Positions 27,396 to 40,900 are shown, counted from the first letter of the stretch. The stretch: 64,000 nt of DNA from Beijerinckiaceae bacterium (GCA_004564215.1 CP024846.1:2741501-2805500); one strand, 5' to 3'. Numbers and translations: made by a program. The notes: generated from the letters alone by a model not told the origin.

Positions 27396-28652
27396 ATGAG
27401 ATTGAGCGCGCCAATTGGGCGTCAGGCGATGGCCTTTATACTCGCGGGTGGACGCGGCAGCCGTCTCCTCGAATTGACCGATCGCAGGGCCAAGCCTGCG
27501 GTCTATTTCGGCGGCAAATCGCGGATCATAGATTTCGCGCTTTCGAATGCCTTGAATTCCGGCATCCGCCGGATCGGGGTTGCGACCCAATATAAAGCGC
27601 ACAGCCTGATCGGCCATTTGCATCGCGGCTGGAATTTCTTTCGAACCGGCAGCAATGAAAGCTTCGACATTTTGCCGGCAAGCCAGAGAGTTTCGGAAAA
27701 CCAATGGTATGCCGGGACCGCCGACGCCATCTATCAAAACATCGATATCGTCCGCGACCGTGAGCCGAAATATATGGTGGTGCTGGCGGGCGATCATATT
27801 TACAAAATGGACTACGAGCTGATGCTGCAGCAGCACGTCGACTCCGGGGCCGACGTGACCGTCGGCTGCCTGGAAGTGCCGCGCAAGGATGCGAGCGACT
27901 TCGGTGTCATGCAAGTCGATGCGGCCGGGCGAATCATTTCCTTTGTCGAAAAGCCGGGCGATCCGCCCTCAATACCGGGTGACCCGCACAATGCGCTTGC
28001 CTCGATGGGCATTTATGTCTTCGAGACAAAGTTCTTGTTCGATCAACTGGAACGGGACGCTGCCGCGCCCAAATCGAGCAGGGATTTTGGACGGGACATC
28101 ATTCCCCATATCGTGATCGAGGGGAAAGCCGTCGCCCACCGGTTTTCTAATTCCTGTGTGCGTTCCTCGAATGAATTGGGCGCTTATTGGCGCGACGTCG
28201 GAACCGTTGATGCCTATTGGGCCGCCAATATTGATTTGACGGCCGTCGTTCCGGATCTCGACTTGTTCGACCGGGAATGGCCGATCTGGACCGACAATGC
28301 TGTGACGCCGCCGGCGAAATTTGTTCACGACGAAGATGACCGCCGCGGCCTGGCGGTTTCTTCCCTCGTTTCGGGCGGCTGCATCGTCTCCGGCGCGGCG
28401 ATCCGGCGTTCGGTTCTGTTCACCGGTGTCCGGGTCAATTCCTATTGCGCGATCGAGAATGCCGTCATCCTGCCCTATGTCGACGTCGGCCGCTCCGCGC
28501 GGCTTTTCAACGTGGTGATTGATCGCGGCGTCAAGATCCCGGAGGGTCTTGTTGTCGGTGAGGATGAGGCCGCCGATGCCGCGCGATTCCGGCGCACGGA
28601 AAATGGAATTGTCTTGATCACCCAGGCGATGATCGACAGGCTCGCGGCATGA
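27396..28652 (+). CDS. glgC: Glucose-1-phosphate adenylyltransferase (ADP-glucose pyrophosphorylase)
   Basis: The 418-residue enzyme makes ADP-glucose, the committed step of glycogen synthesis, and is normally under allosteric control. The nucleotide-binding start is [20 protein letters not shown]. Later motifs are [26 protein letters not shown] and [20 protein letters not shown], followed by a left-handed beta-helix C-terminal domain. The ATG at 27396 has GGGAGAGA upstream; the longer frame from 27336 is not supported. It overlaps glgA by 4 bp. Confidence 0.97.
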   Translation: MRLSAPIGRQAMAFILAGGRGSRLLELTDRRAKPAVYFGGKSRIIDFALSNALNSGIRRIGVATQYKAHSLIGHLHRGWNFFRTGSNESFDILPASQRVSENQWYAGTADAIYQNIDIVRDREPKYMVVLAGDHIYKMDYELMLQQHVDSGADVTVGCLEVPRKDASDFGVMQVDAAGRIISFVEKPGDPPSIPGDPHNALASMGIYVFETKFLFDQLERDAAAPKSSRDFGRDIIPHIVIEGKAVAHRFSNSCVRSSNELGAYWRDVGTVDAYWAANIDLTAVVPDLDLFDREWPIWTDNAVTPPAKFVHDEDDRRGLAVSSLVSGGCIVSGAAIRRSVLFTGVRVNSYCAIENAVILPYVDVGRSARLFNVVIDRGVKIPEGLVVGEDEAADAARFRRTENGIVLITQAMIDRLAA

Positions 28653-30112
28653 AGGACGACGTCACGGTCCTGGCGGTGGCGTCGGAAATCTATCCTCTGG
28701 TCAAAACGGGCGGCCTTGCCGACGTTGCCGGCGCGCTTCCGGGCGCGCTCGCCGCAGAGGGCGTTGCGGTGACGACTCTGGTGCCCGGCTATCCGAATGT
28801 GATGAGCCAGATCAAGGCCGCCGAGCTCGTCCTGGAGTCACCGGATCTTTTCGGCGCGGCGGCGAGGGTGCTGCGCGCAAATTCCGCCGGCCTCGATCTC
28901 TTCGTGCTCGATGCGCCGCATCTCTTCGACCGGGCAGGCGGACCTTATGTCGGACCGGACGGGCAAGAGTGGCCCGATAATCCCTTCCGCTTTGGCGCGC
29001 TCGGCCAGATTGCTGCGCGCCTTGCACATGGCGAATTTCCGCCCTTTGCGCCCGATATTGTTCACGCGCATGACTGGCAGGCGGGGCTGACGGCTGCCTA
29101 TCTCGCGTATGACGGAAGGCCTCGGCCAGGAACCGTGATCACGGTCCACAATCTGGCCTTTCAAGGGCAATATCCGGCCGAACTTTTGAAAGCGCTGGAC
29201 CTGCCGACCCGCGCCTTCACGATCGATGGCGTGGAATATTACGGGATGATCGGATTTCTCAAGGCGGCGCTCAGCCTTTCCGATCGGATTACGACGGTGT
29301 CTCCAACCTACGCCGCCGAGATTCTGACTCCCGCGCATGGGATGGGGCTCGACGGCCTCTTGCGCTCGCGCTCGGATGTCATGATCGGGATACGCAACGG
29401 TATTGATGAGGCCATCTGGAATCCAGCGGAGGACAAGCGGATTGCCGCCGTCTACTCGGTCCAGTCTCGTGCCAAGCGGCGCCTGAATAAGACCGCATTG
29501 CAAAAGCATTTCGGTCTCGCCGCCGATCCGGATCGGCTTCTCTTCGGTATCGTCAGCCGTCTCACCTGGCAAAAAGGGATCGATCTTATTCTTGCAAACC
29601 TTGGCGTTTTTGAGCGCCTCGGTGCCCAGCTCGCCGTGCTCGGCTCCGGCGAGTCTGCGTTCGAGGCTGACTTTCTGGCTGCGGCCAAGGGAAGAGCTGG
29701 GCGGGTTGGCGCGCTGATCGGTTATGATGAGGACGTCGCCCACGGGATCCAAGCCGGCGCCGACGCGCTGCTCATTCCCTCGCGCTTTGAGCCTTGTGGC
29801 CTCACTCAGCTTTGCGGCCTGCGTTACGGCGCCGTCCCGATAGCGTCCCGTGTCGGCGGCTTGGCTGACACGATCATTGACGCCAATGAAATGGCGATCG
29901 AGGCCAAGCAGGGCACGGGGCTCCTTTTTTCGCCGGTGACCGAGGAGGCCTTGGGTGCCACACTGGAACGCGCCAGCAAGATCTGGTCCGAGCCGAAGGT
30001 CTGGGATCGGCTTCGGGTAAATGGCATGAGAACCGACGTGTCCTGGCGGCGTCCCGCCGCCACTTATGCCAAACTCTTTCGTGAACTTTGCGCGAGCCGG
30101 ACCCAAACATGA
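28649..30112 (+). CDS. glgA: Glycogen synthase (ADP-glucose dependent)
   Basis: The GT5 enzyme of 487 residues elongates alpha-1,4-glucan from ADP-glucose. The N-terminal ADP-glucose motif is [13 protein letters not shown] beginning at Lys19. Further landmarks are [32 protein letters not shown] and the C-terminal [20 protein letters not shown] with its catalytic Glu. Its ATG overlaps the glgC stop (ATGA), coupling synthesis of the two consecutive enzymes. Confidence 0.97.
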   Translation: MKDDVTVLAVASEIYPLVKTGGLADVAGALPGALAAEGVAVTTLVPGYPNVMSQIKAAELVLESPDLFGAAARVLRANSAGLDLFVLDAPHLFDRAGGPYVGPDGQEWPDNPFRFGALGQIAARLAHGEFPPFAPDIVHAHDWQAGLTAAYLAYDGRPRPGTVITVHNLAFQGQYPAELLKALDLPTRAFTIDGVEYYGMIGFLKAALSLSDRITTVSPTYAAEILTPAHGMGLDGLLRSRSDVMIGIRNGIDEAIWNPAEDKRIAAVYSVQSRAKRRLNKTALQKHFGLAADPDRLLFGIVSRLTWQKGIDLILANLGVFERLGAQLAVLGSGESAFEADFLAAAKGRAGRVGALIGYDEDVAHGIQAGADALLIPSRFEPCGLTQLCGLRYGAVPIASRVGGLADTIIDANEMAIEAKQGTGLLFSPVTEEALGATLERASKIWSEPKVWDRLRVNGMRTDVSWRRPAATYAKLFRELCASRTQT

Positions 30113-30128
30113 GACTTAAAAACTCTGA

Positions 30129-31787
<1,659 letters not shown>

Positions 31788-31804
31788 GCGGCGGCAGCGG
31801 ACCG

Positions 31805-34800
31805 ATGGCGTCGCCCCGCATCACGGCCGGTCGACCTGAACCGCTCGGGGCTGTCTGCGATGGCTCCGGCGTCAATGTCGCGGTCTTTTCCTCCAGCGCG
31901 GAGGCGATTTTTGTTTCGCTGTTCGATCCGAGCGATCGGGAGACCGCGCGCCTCTTGCTTCCCGGACGGACCGGCGACGTATTCCATGGGCACATCGAGG
32001 GCGTTGGCGCGGGCGCCCGCTATGGCCTGCGCGCTCAAGGCCCGTGGAACCCTGCGTCGGGGCATCGGTTCAATCCGGCGAAATTGCTGGTCGATCCCTT
32101 TGCGACGCGACTCGATCGCGCGTTAAATCTTGACTCGTCCATGTTCGACGCCCGCATTCACGGCGCCATGACCGATGATACCGACAGCGCGCCCTTTGTC
32201 TCCAAGGCGATTGTAGAATCTCCTTTGCCCTTTGCGCCACCCCGCCAGCCGAGCGTCGAATGGCGTGATCTCATCATTTATGAAATGCATGTTCGCGGCT
32301 TCACCAAATTGCGCGAGGAGATTCCCGAAGCAATCCGGGGAACTTTTGCCGGACTCGCGCATCCGGCCTCGATCGACTATCTGACGCGGCTTGAAATCAC
32401 CGCAGTCGAGCTTCTGCCGATCGCCGCCTGGATCGACGAGCGGCATCTTCCTCGGTTGGGCCTGACGAATTATTGGGGCTACAATCCGATTGCCATGCTC
32501 GCTCCCGATCCGCGCCTTGCGCCGGGGGGGTGGGCCGAGATACGCCAGGCGGTGGATGCGCTGCACGCGGCCGGCATCGCCGTCATCCTCGACATTGTGT
32601 TGAACCATACCGGCGAAAGCGACGAACTGGGCCCGACCTTATCGCAGCGCGGACTCGACAATGTCGGCTTCTATCGGCTCCGCAGAGACAATCGCGCCCT
32701 TTATGTCAATGATGCCGGCTGCGGCAATGTGCCAGCGCTGGAGCGCCCGCAAGTGATGCGCTTGGCGCTCGACGCTTTGCGCACCGCGGCCATTCGCGCT
32801 GGCATCGACGGCTTCCGCCATGATCTTGCCTCGGTGCTGGGCCGTCAGGAAGGCGGGTTTGATCCCGGCCATCCGTTGCTTGCATCCATCGGGCAGGATC
32901 CCTGGCTGAAGGATCTCATTCATATTGCCGAACCTTGGGACATTGGCCCCGGGGGTTATCAGCTTGGAGCCTTTCCGGCCGGCTTTGGCGAATGGAACGA
33001 CAAGTCGCGTGATACTTTCCGGCGTTTCTGGCGCGGCGATGCCGGCATGATGGGCCCGCTCGCGACACGGCTTGCCGGATCGGCGGATATATTTGCGCCG
33101 CGCCATCGGCCGCTGTCCAGGTCGATCAATTTTGTGACCTCGCATGACGGCTTTTCGCTGGCCGATCTCGTTGCCTTCACAAACAAGCGCAACGACGCCA
33201 ATGGCGAAGGCAATCGCGACGGCACGAATGACAATCTTTCCTGGAACTGCGGCATTGAGGGTCCGACCCTCGACGCCGGAGTGGCCGAGCGGCGCGCCGG
33301 CGACGTCCGGGCTCTCCTCGTCACGCTCCTTGCCGCGCGCGGGACGCCGATGCTGAGCATGGGCGATGAACTCGGCCGCTCGCAAGAAGGTAACAACAAC
33401 GCCTACGCTCAGGACAATGAACTCGCCTGGATCGATTGGGCCGGCGCCGAATCTTCCCGCATCGATTTCGTTGCCAAACTTGTCCATCTGCGCCGGTCGG
33501 TCGGCGCGCTCAAGGCCGAGGCGACGTTGACAGGTGCGCCCGTCGATGACACCGGCTGTCCCGATGTGGAATGGCTGACCGCCGAAGGCCGGCCCTTTGC
33601 GACGCGGGATTGGGAGGATCAAGGCACGCGGACGATTGTCGCCGTGTTTTACGACCCGGGCGAAGCGGACGCCGCTGGCGGGCTCGGTCCGAGCCGAGCC
33701 GCCGTGCTCTTGAATGCGAGCGACGGCGCTGTCGAGGTCAGCGTGCCTGGATCGCGCGAGAATCGCGGCTGGAGCGTTGCGATCGATTCCGCCCGGCCGA
33801 ACCAGGCGCCCTATGAAGTCGACACCGAATGTTTTCGTCTTTCCCCGCGGTCTGCGTCGATCCTCGTCGAGCAGGAGGCCAGCAAAGAAAAACGCGGAAC
33901 GCGCGGCGTTGCCGACCATGTCCTCGACGGCCTCGCGACGGCTGCCGGCATTGCGTCGCAATGGTTCGATGTCCACGGCAAGCTTCACCAAGTTCCGGTG
34001 GATACGAAGCTTTCATTGCTCGCCGCGCTTGGCTTGCCCGCGACCTCCACGGCGGACGTTCGCGCAGGCCTCGCTTTACTTGCACAGGACCGCGAACTCC
34101 GACCGGTTCCGGTTGCAACGACGTTCCGCCAAAATGGAGCCAGGACGATTCGGCTGGGCGGGCAACTTGCCCGAGATCGACCCGTCGTGCTGACGATCGC
34201 CGATGAGGACCGTGCCGCGCGGCGAATCGAGATTGCCGCGGGCGACGGGTGGCGGAGCGAAACGATTGCCGCCGATGGGCGCAGGGCGACGATCCGTGAG
34301 GTGGCGCTGCCGAGCCTACCGCTTGGAAGATATAGAATATGGGCGGAGGAGGCTCCGGAAGCTCCTGGCCATCTCGCGGTTGTGCCCGATGCTGCCTATC
34401 TGCCCGCAACGCTCGCCGCGGGCACCAAATCTTTCGGGATCGCGGCGCAGCTTTATGCCTTAAGGCGGCAAGCAAGCATTGGCCCGGGCGACCAGCCCGC
34501 CGGCGACCAGGGATTGGGCGATTTCACAACGCTGCGACTCCTCGCCGAAGAGGCTGCGGCCGCAGGGGCTGTCACTGTCGGGCTCAATCCCCTGCACGCC
34601 TTGTTCGCGAGCGATCCGGATCGTGCGAGCCCCTATCATCCATCGGACCGGCGCTTTCTCGATCCGCTCGCCATCGACGCGTTCGATCTGCCACCAGCCC
34701 TGAGGACGGAAAAACTAGCCGCGGCAATTGCGGAGGCCGGACCGCAAGCAGCGCAGCTTTCGGCACGGCCATTGGTCGACTATCGCGCCGCCGCAGCGCT

Positions 34801-36100
34801 CAAAGGCCGCATATTTAGAGTTCTGCACGAGGCGTTCCGCGACCTATCGCATCATCATCCGCAGGATCCGCTCGTCGCTGAGTACACCGCGTTCGTCGAT
34901 GCCGGGAGCGAGACGCTGCGCAATTTCGCAATCTTCGCGGCGATCGAGGCGAGCGTCGGTGGCACGCTCGAAAAATTCCCGGACTCTCTCAAGACGCCAC
35001 GCAGTCATGGCGTGGCGGCCTTCGCGGCCGTTCATGAAGAAGCTGTCTCGCGCGCGATCTTTCTTCAATGGCTGGCCGACCGCCAATTTGCAACCGCCGC
35101 GGACAGAGCCCGAGAGTGCGGGCTTAAACTCGGGTTTTTTCGCGATCTTGCGGTTGGCTGCGCACCGGACGGAGCGGAGGCATGGGCGGAAGCGGAACGT
35201 TTGATGCAAGGGGTCTCGATTGGCGCGCCGCCGGATTCGCTTGGACCCAATGGGCAAGTGTGGGCTCTCCCGCCTTACGATCCGCGGGCGCTTGCGCGCG
35301 ATGGCTTCGAGTCATTCGGCCGCCTGATTGCCGCGAACATGACCTATGCGGGCGTCTTGAGAATTGACCATATTCTCGGGCTCAAACGACTTTTCCTCGT
35401 GCCGCAGGGGGCGACGGCTGCCGATGGGGCCTATCTTGCCTATCCGTTCGACGATCTTGTCGGACACCTCATGCTGGAAAGCCAGCGGGCGCAAACGGCG
35501 GTGGTTGGGGAGGCCCTTGGCACAGTGCCGGAAGGTCTCCGCGAAGAACTCAGCGCAGTTCAAGTTCTTTCCTACTGCGTGATGCGTTTCGAGCGAGAGG
35601 GGGAGAAATTTTTTCCGCCTCACCATTATCCTCGTTTAGCCGCCGCCTGCGTCGCAACGCATGATTTGCCGACGCTGGCCGGCTGGTGGCAGGGAGCGGA
35701 TTTGGCGGAGGCGGCGCACCTTGGCCTGCTGCCCGATGCGAGCGCGGCTTCCGTCGTACGCGACGCCGAGAAGAGGGCGCTGATGCAAGCCGTGGCCGCT
35801 CCAACCTCCAGGGATGCGGCGCTCCTCGAAGCTCAGCTCACCGCCACAACTTCCGCCGCTGTGCATGGTTTCGTGGCTCGCTCGAACGCCCTGCTTGCTT
35901 TAGTTCAGGCTGACGATCTCGTCATGGAAACGGTTGCCGTCAACATGCCCGGAACCGACCATGAGCGGCCGAATTGGCGCCGCAAGTTGAGCGCGCCTGT
36001 CGAGACATTGTTCACGCTTCCCGCGGCGCAGGCGATATTGAGCGAGGTCCGTGCCAATCGAGACGTGCCGGCGGCAACCGGAGGCGAAGACTCGCCTTAG
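31805..36100 (+). CDS. glgX: Bifunctional glycogen debranching enzyme GlgX / 4-alpha-glucanotransferase MalQ
   Basis: One uninterrupted frame of 1431 residues joins two enzymes. Residues of about 1-690 are an isoamylase-type debrancher: N-terminal beta domain, LTNYWGYNP, nucleophile Asp in GFRHDLASVLG (near 337), acid Glu in IHIAEPWD (near 377), and FVTSHDGF. From about 705 an amylomaltase follows: SFGIAAQLYALRR (near 874), LRIDHILGLKRLFLVP with the nucleophile Asp (near 1187), VGEALGTVPEGLRE (near 1234) and ATHDLPTLAGWW. GlgX trims limit-dextrin branches and MalQ recycles the released short maltodextrins, so the fusion couples consecutive steps. It is the last gene of the operon. Confidence 0.95.
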   Translation: MASPRITAGRPEPLGAVCDGSGVNVAVFSSSAEAIFVSLFDPSDRETARLLLPGRTGDVFHGHIEGVGAGARYGLRAQGPWNPASGHRFNPAKLLVDPFATRLDRALNLDSSMFDARIHGAMTDDTDSAPFVSKAIVESPLPFAPPRQPSVEWRDLIIYEMHVRGFTKLREEIPEAIRGTFAGLAHPASIDYLTRLEITAVELLPIAAWIDERHLPRLGLTNYWGYNPIAMLAPDPRLAPGGWAEIRQAVDALHAAGIAVILDIVLNHTGESDELGPTLSQRGLDNVGFYRLRRDNRALYVNDAGCGNVPALERPQVMRLALDALRTAAIRAGIDGFRHDLASVLGRQEGGFDPGHPLLASIGQDPWLKDLIHIAEPWDIGPGGYQLGAFPAGFGEWNDKSRDTFRRFWRGDAGMMGPLATRLAGSADIFAPRHRPLSRSINFVTSHDGFSLADLVAFTNKRNDANGEGNRDGTNDNLSWNCGIEGPTLDAGVAERRAGDVRALLVTLLAARGTPMLSMGDELGRSQEGNNNAYAQDNELAWIDWAGAESSRIDFVAKLVHLRRSVGALKAEATLTGAPVDDTGCPDVEWLTAEGRPFATRDWEDQGTRTIVAVFYDPGEADAAGGLGPSRAAVLLNASDGAVEVSVPGSRENRGWSVAIDSARPNQAPYEVDTECFRLSPRSASILVEQEASKEKRGTRGVADHVLDGLATAAGIASQWFDVHGKLHQVPVDTKLSLLAALGLPATSTADVRAGLALLAQDRELRPVPVATTFRQNGARTIRLGGQLARDRPVVLTIADEDRAARRIEIAAGDGWRSETIAADGRRATIREVALPSLPLGRYRIWAEEAPEAPGHLAVVPDAAYLPATLAAGTKSFGIAAQLYALRRQASIGPGDQPAGDQGLGDFTTLRLLAEEAAAAGAVTVGLNPLHALFASDPDRASPYHPSDRRFLDPLAIDAFDLPPALRTEKLAAAIAEAGPQAAQLSARPLVDYRAAAALKGRIFRVLHEAFRDLSHHHPQDPLVAEYTAFVDAGSETLRNFAIFAAIEASVGGTLEKFPDSLKTPRSHGVAAFAAVHEEAVSRAIFLQWLADRQFATAADRARECGLKLGFFRDLAVGCAPDGAEAWAEAERLMQGVSIGAPPDSLGPNGQVWALPPYDPRALARDGFESFGRLIAANMTYAGVLRIDHILGLKRLFLVPQGATAADGAYLAYPFDDLVGHLMLESQRAQTAVVGEALGTVPEGLREELSAVQVLSYCVMRFEREGEKFFPPHHYPRLAAACVATHDLPTLAGWWQGADLAEAAHLGLLPDASAASVVRDAEKRALMQAVAAPTSRDAALLEAQLTATTSAAVHGFVARSNALLALVQADDLVMETVAVNMPGTDHERPNWRRKLSAPVETLFTLPAAQAILSEVRANRDVPAATGGEDSP

Positions 36101-36168
36101 GTATTACGCGGAACCATGCTGCCACTTTGCAGTTCAACGCCGGCGTGTAACCCCGCAAGGAGTCCGAC

Positions 36169-36360
36169 ATGGACAAAGAACACATCAAGGGCGCAGCCCA
36201 GAAGGCCAAGGGAAGCATTAAGGATGCGGCCGGGGCGCTGACCGGCAACAAAAAGATGCAGGCGGAAGGAAAGGCCGACAAAATGGCCGGCTCCGCGCGT
36301 CAATCAGCCGGCGATCTCAAAGACGCTGGCCGCAAGGCGGTCAACAGCATCAAGCGTTGA
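36169..36360 (+). CDS. CsbD-family stress protein
   Basis: The 63-residue basic, Ala-, Gly- and Lys-rich protein shows the CsbD pattern: MDKEHIKGAAQKAKGSIKDA, then LTGNKKMQAEGKADKMAGSA and a repeat-like end. CsbD-like proteins accumulate under general stress in many bacteria, and their biochemical role is unknown. An AAGGAG site precedes the ATG by 7 bp. It lies 68 bp after the debranching fusion and is closed by a strong terminator. Confidence 0.9.
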   Translation: MDKEHIKGAAQKAKGSIKDAAGALTGNKKMQAEGKADKMAGSARQSAGDLKDAGRKAVNSIKR

Positions 36361-36424
36361 TGCCTCCACGAATCCGAAATGGACCCACGGCCATTAGAAG
36401 CCGTCGAGTCCTGCCTTCGAAATC

Positions 36425-36449
36425 GCTGCCTTTCCGGCAGCTTTTTTTT
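36425..36449 (+). terminator. Rho-independent terminator after csbD
   Basis: GCTGCC (36425-36430) and GGCAGC (36436-36441) form a 6-bp stem with a 5-nt loop, followed by eight T at 36442-36449. It probably ends csbD and any read-through from the glycogen operon. Confidence 0.8.
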
Positions 36450-36782
36450 GCCTGAACACGTAGAGTTGAAAGGCCCTGGCGGCGCCTTCGCCGTAGTTTC
36501 GCCGGCTTGTCCGGTTTGGAGTGAAGCACAGCCTGTTGATGAGCTGGCCAATTAGGATTATGCACGTGGCCCAGGTGCCTTTGGCCGGGCTTGCCGTCAC
36601 GAGAATGATGAAAATTGTCCAAAGCTAAAGCGACTTAAGAAGCTTTCTAAAAGCAGGCATCGATTCTTATATACTCTTTGGGAGTTTGCGGCTGTAAGAG
36701 CCGCGCGCGAATTCGTGGATTCCGATACCTAGACCGCTACAGTCGAAGTCCAGTTAGTTTCATAACCACATCGGTCCATCAC
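36450..36782. other. Intergenic region upstream of the RND operon, no gene seen
   Basis: The 333 bp between the csbD terminator and the RND adaptor start contain short open frames on the minus strand, none with a family resemblance or ribosome binding site. The adaptor promoter is expected here but I cannot place it. Confidence 0.5.
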
Positions 36783-37940
36783 GTGAAGCGAATCGTCATT
36801 TTCATTGTCGTACTTGCGTTCCTGGCAACCCTTGGTGTCGGCCTTGGCTATTTTCAATTCGTCATCAAGCCGGGAATGATCAAGTCGTTCATAAGTCAAG
36901 CTGCGCCTCCGGCTCCTTCGGTGTCGGTGGATACGGCACGAATCGAAACCTGGGCGCCGCATCTGCCGGCAATCGGCACGTTCAGAGCCTATCAAGGCGT
37001 CGACATTGCGCCTCAGATTGGCGGTGTGATCGTATCGGTGCGTGTTGAGTCGGGGCAGGAGGTCGAAAAGGGAGCTCCCCTGTTCGATATCGATAATTCG
37101 GTCGAGCAAGCCGATCTTAGGAACAATCTTGCGGTCCTGAAGAACACTAATCTTGTGCTGGAACGCCAGCGTCAGCTGATTCAGGGCGGGAATACCGCCA
37201 AGGCCAATTTCGATTCTGCCGAGGCCGCGCGGGATTCGGCCGAAGCGGCGGTCGAACGGGTCCGCGCCATCATCGCGCAGAAAATGCTGACCGCCCCCTT
37301 TGCCGGCAAAATCGGCATTCGCAAGCTCGATCTCGGCCAATATGTATCGCCTGGAACCCCCCTTATTACCTTGCAGCAGTTGGACCCCATTTTCGTCGAC
37401 TTTCCCATTCCGGAAAAATCGCTGGATATGCTGAAACCCGGTCAGACGGTTGACGTCGTAGTCGATGCCTATCCGGGCAAGACGTTTGAAGGCACGATCA
37501 AGACGATTGATGCGCGAATCGCGCAGGAAAGCCGCAATGTCTGGGTGCGGGCTCAGCTCGACAACAAAAAAAGACAATTATTGCCGGGCATGTTTGCCAA
37601 TGTCAGCGTCGTCGCGGGAACGCCCACTCAGGTGGTGACTCTGCCGCGGACTGCGGTGAGTTACTCGCTCTACGGCGATAGTGTTTTCGTCGTGAAGCCG
37701 ATGGCACCGGAGGGTGGCGGCGCCCAGGCGGCTCCCGCCAACCACGACGTGCGCATGAAAACCGAGCGCCGCTCGGTGCGCGTCGGTGAAACAAGAGATG
37801 ACCGCGTCGCCATCCTTGAGGGCGTCGCCTCCGGCGAAATTGTCGTGACCGAGGGCCAGCTCAAACTTGAATCGGGAGCGCCCGTGCGCGTTGACCCGTC
37901 CGCGCATATCGAACCGCCCGCGGTGCGGCCGAAGGAATAA
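36783..37940 (+). CDS. RND efflux periplasmic adaptor subunit (MexH-like)
   Basis: The 385-residue membrane-fusion protein has one N-terminal membrane anchor (RIVIFIVVLAFLATLGVGLG). A lipoyl-like half-motif follows (IAPQIGGVIVSVRVESGQEV) with a coiled-coil hairpin, then the matching half TAPFAGKIGIRKLDLGQYV and beta-barrel domains. It bridges the inner-membrane pump to an outer-membrane channel. The GTG at 36783 is the likely start; the open frame continues back to 36678 without similarity, and no strong ribosome binding site marks either. The pump gene starts 3 bp after its stop. Confidence 0.92.
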   Translation: MKRIVIFIVVLAFLATLGVGLGYFQFVIKPGMIKSFISQAAPPAPSVSVDTARIETWAPHLPAIGTFRAYQGVDIAPQIGGVIVSVRVESGQEVEKGAPLFDIDNSVEQADLRNNLAVLKNTNLVLERQRQLIQGGNTAKANFDSAEAARDSAEAAVERVRAIIAQKMLTAPFAGKIGIRKLDLGQYVSPGTPLITLQQLDPIFVDFPIPEKSLDMLKPGQTVDVVVDAYPGKTFEGTIKTIDARIAQESRNVWVRAQLDNKKRQLLPGMFANVSVVAGTPTQVVTLPRTAVSYSLYGDSVFVVKPMAPEGGGAQAAPANHDVRMKTERRSVRVGETRDDRVAILEGVASGEIVVTEGQLKLESGAPVRVDPSAHIEPPAVRPKE

Positions 37941-37943
37941 AGC

Positions 37944-40900
37944 ATGTCCTTTACAGATATCTTTATCCGGCGGCCGGTCCTTGCCAGCGTCGTGAGCCTT
38001 TTGTTGCTCCTGGTGGGACTCCAATGCGGGTTCAAGCTGCAGGTCCGCCAATTTCCGGAGCTGGCTTCGACCACCATCACCATCACGACGGCCTATCCAG
38101 GCGCCAATGCGGATGTGATCAAGGGGTTCATTACAACGCCCATCGCGCAGGCGGTGGCGAGTGCCGAGGGCATCGACACGCTGGTATCGAACTCGCAGCA
38201 AAACGCCTCGACGATCACGCTCAATCTTCTTCTCAACGCCAACGCCGACCGCGCGGTCGCGGATGTTTTATCGAAAATAAATCAGGTCAAATATGTTCTC
38301 CCGCGCGAAGCGTTCGATCCGGTGGTCGTCAAACAGACCGGCGAATCGACGGCCGTTCTTTATATGTCGTTCAACTCGAAGACCCTGAACCCCTCGCAAA
38401 TTACCGACTATTTGAACCGGGTGGTGCAGCCAAAGCTGCAGACGATCGACGGCGTCGCCAACGCCCAGATCCTTGGAGGTCAGACCTTTGCGATGCGGGT
38501 TTGGCTCAACCCCAATCGAATGGCCGCGCGGGGCGTGACCCCCTCGGATGTTTCGCTCGCGTTGGCTGCTAATAATTTCACCAGCGCCCCCGGACAGATC
38601 AAGGGCGACTTCGTCCAGACAACCATCAACGCCGAGACGTCGCTCAATTCCGCCCGGGCCTTCGGACAATTGGTCATCGCAGCGCGCAACGATGCGTTGA
38701 TACGGCTGGGCGATATTGCCGACATCGAGCTCGGCCCACAGTCGGTCGATTCCTCATCGACATTCGACGGACTGAAGGCCGTCTTTGTCGGCATCTATCC
38801 CACGCCCACGGCCAACCCGCTCGATGTCATCGACGAGGTTCGCAAGGCCTTTCCCGAAATTCAATCGCAGCTTCCCGCTGGCCTCGATGCCTCGATTGCC
38901 TATGATGCAACGAAATTCATTCGGGCTTCCATCTACGAGGTCGAGAAAACCCTTCTCGAGGCCGCGCTGATTGTTGTCGTGGTGATCTTTTTGTTCCTCG
39001 GCAATTTGCGCTCGACGATCATCCCGATCGTGACGATCCCGCTGTCGCTCGTCGGGGTGATGATCGTTCTTTATGTGCTGGGCTATTCGATAAATCTATT
39101 GACCCTGCTCGCGCTCGTCCTGGCGATCGGGCTTGTGGTGGACGACGCTATCGTGGTGGTCGAAAATATCTACCGGCACATGGAAGAGGGAATGAAGCCG
39201 GTCGAGGCGGCTTTGCAGGGTGCACGCGAGATCACCGGGCCGGTGATCTCGATGACGATCACGCTTGCTGCCGTCTATGCACCAATCGGCTTTGTTTCCG
39301 GTCTGACTGGCGCCTTGTTTCGGGAATTTGCTTTCACCCTTGCGGGCTCGGTCATCGTTTCGGGCATCGTCGCCCTCACCTTGTCGCCGATGATGTGTTC
39401 CCTCCTCCTGAAGCCGCCGCAGCCGGGAGGGCGCGGCTTTGCCGCTTTCCTCGACCGGATGTTTGAACGGCTGCGGCTGCGTTATCAACGGCGGCTTCAC
39501 AAGACGCTGAATTTTCGCGCCCTGACTGTGCTAATCCTCGTCGGGATTTTGGCGATCACGGCCTTGTTGTTCATCACCACGCCCAAGGAGCTGGCGCCGC
39601 AGGAGGATCAAGGAGCGATTTTCGCTTTGATCAAGACTCCGCAATACGCCAACCTCGATTATATGGAGAGGGCAACGGCGCAAGTCGGAAAAGCCGCCGA
39701 CGGCATTCCCGAAAAGGATCACGTGTTTCTCATCAATGGCGAAGGAAGCGTGCATCAAGGCTTTGGCGGTCTTATCCTGCAGCCGTGGGGTGAGCGCAAG
39801 CGCAGTCAAAAGGAGATCATGGAATCTCTCCAGCCAAAGTTCGCCGATGTGACCGGAGCTCAGGTCCTCGCCTTTGGGCCTCCACCGCTGCCGGGTTCGA
39901 CCGGGGGTCCTCCGCTGCAATTCGTGATTCGGACGATTGCGGACTACCAGCAGCTCGTGAATGTCATGGCGGAGGTCGAAAAAGCCGCGCGCGAAAGTGG
40001 GCTGTTTATCTTCACCGATAGCGATCTCAAATTCGATCTGCCGCAGATCGATTTCAAGATCGACGCCGATAAAGCCAATCGGCTCGGTATCAGCATGATG
40101 GATATAGGCACCTCGCTCGCGACGTTGCTCGGTGGCAATTATGTGAACCGATTCAGCCTGCACGGCCGCAGTTATCAGGTCATTCCACAGGCGCCGCGCG
40201 AGTTCAGGCTGACGCCCGATTGGCTCACTCGCTATCAGGTGCGCACCAGTTCCGGTTCGCTGGTTTCGCTTTCGACGGTTGCGAGCGTGTCGACAAGCGT
40301 GCAGCCGAATGGATTGCCGACTTTTCAGCAATTGAACTCGGCCACCTTGCAAGGCGTGCCATATCCTGGACGCACGCTCGGCGAAGCCATCGATTTTTTG
40401 CAGCAGAAAGCCAAGGAACTTCTGCCGCAGGGCTATAGCGTCGATTTCCAGGGTGAAAGCCGGCAGTTTGTTCACGAAGGCAATACGCTGCTTATCACAT
40501 TCATCTTTGCGCTCATCGTGATATTTCTGGTGCTCGCGGCACAATTCGAAAGCTTTCGTGACCCTTTAATTATTCTGATCGCTCTTCCGACATCGATGTT
40601 CGGCGCGCTTTTGCCCCTGAACCTCCTTGGGGTCGTCGGCATGGCCAGCATGAACATCTATTCGCAGATCGGCCTCGTCACCCTGATCGGCCTCATTTCG
40701 AAGCATGGAATCCTGATGGTCGAATTTGCCAACAGGCTGCAGGAACACGAAGGGTTTGCTCGCCGTGAAGCCATCGAACATGCGGCCTCGGTGCGGTTGC
40801 GTCCGATCCTCATGACCACGGCGGCGATGGTGGTCGGCATGATCCCCTTGATTTTTGCCGAGGGTGCCGGCGCGCAAAGCCGCTTCGCGATCGGGATTGT

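Noticed and set aside
36350..36622. Minus-strand open frame after csbD
   Set aside because: It crosses the csbD terminator, has no ribosome binding site and resembles no protein family.
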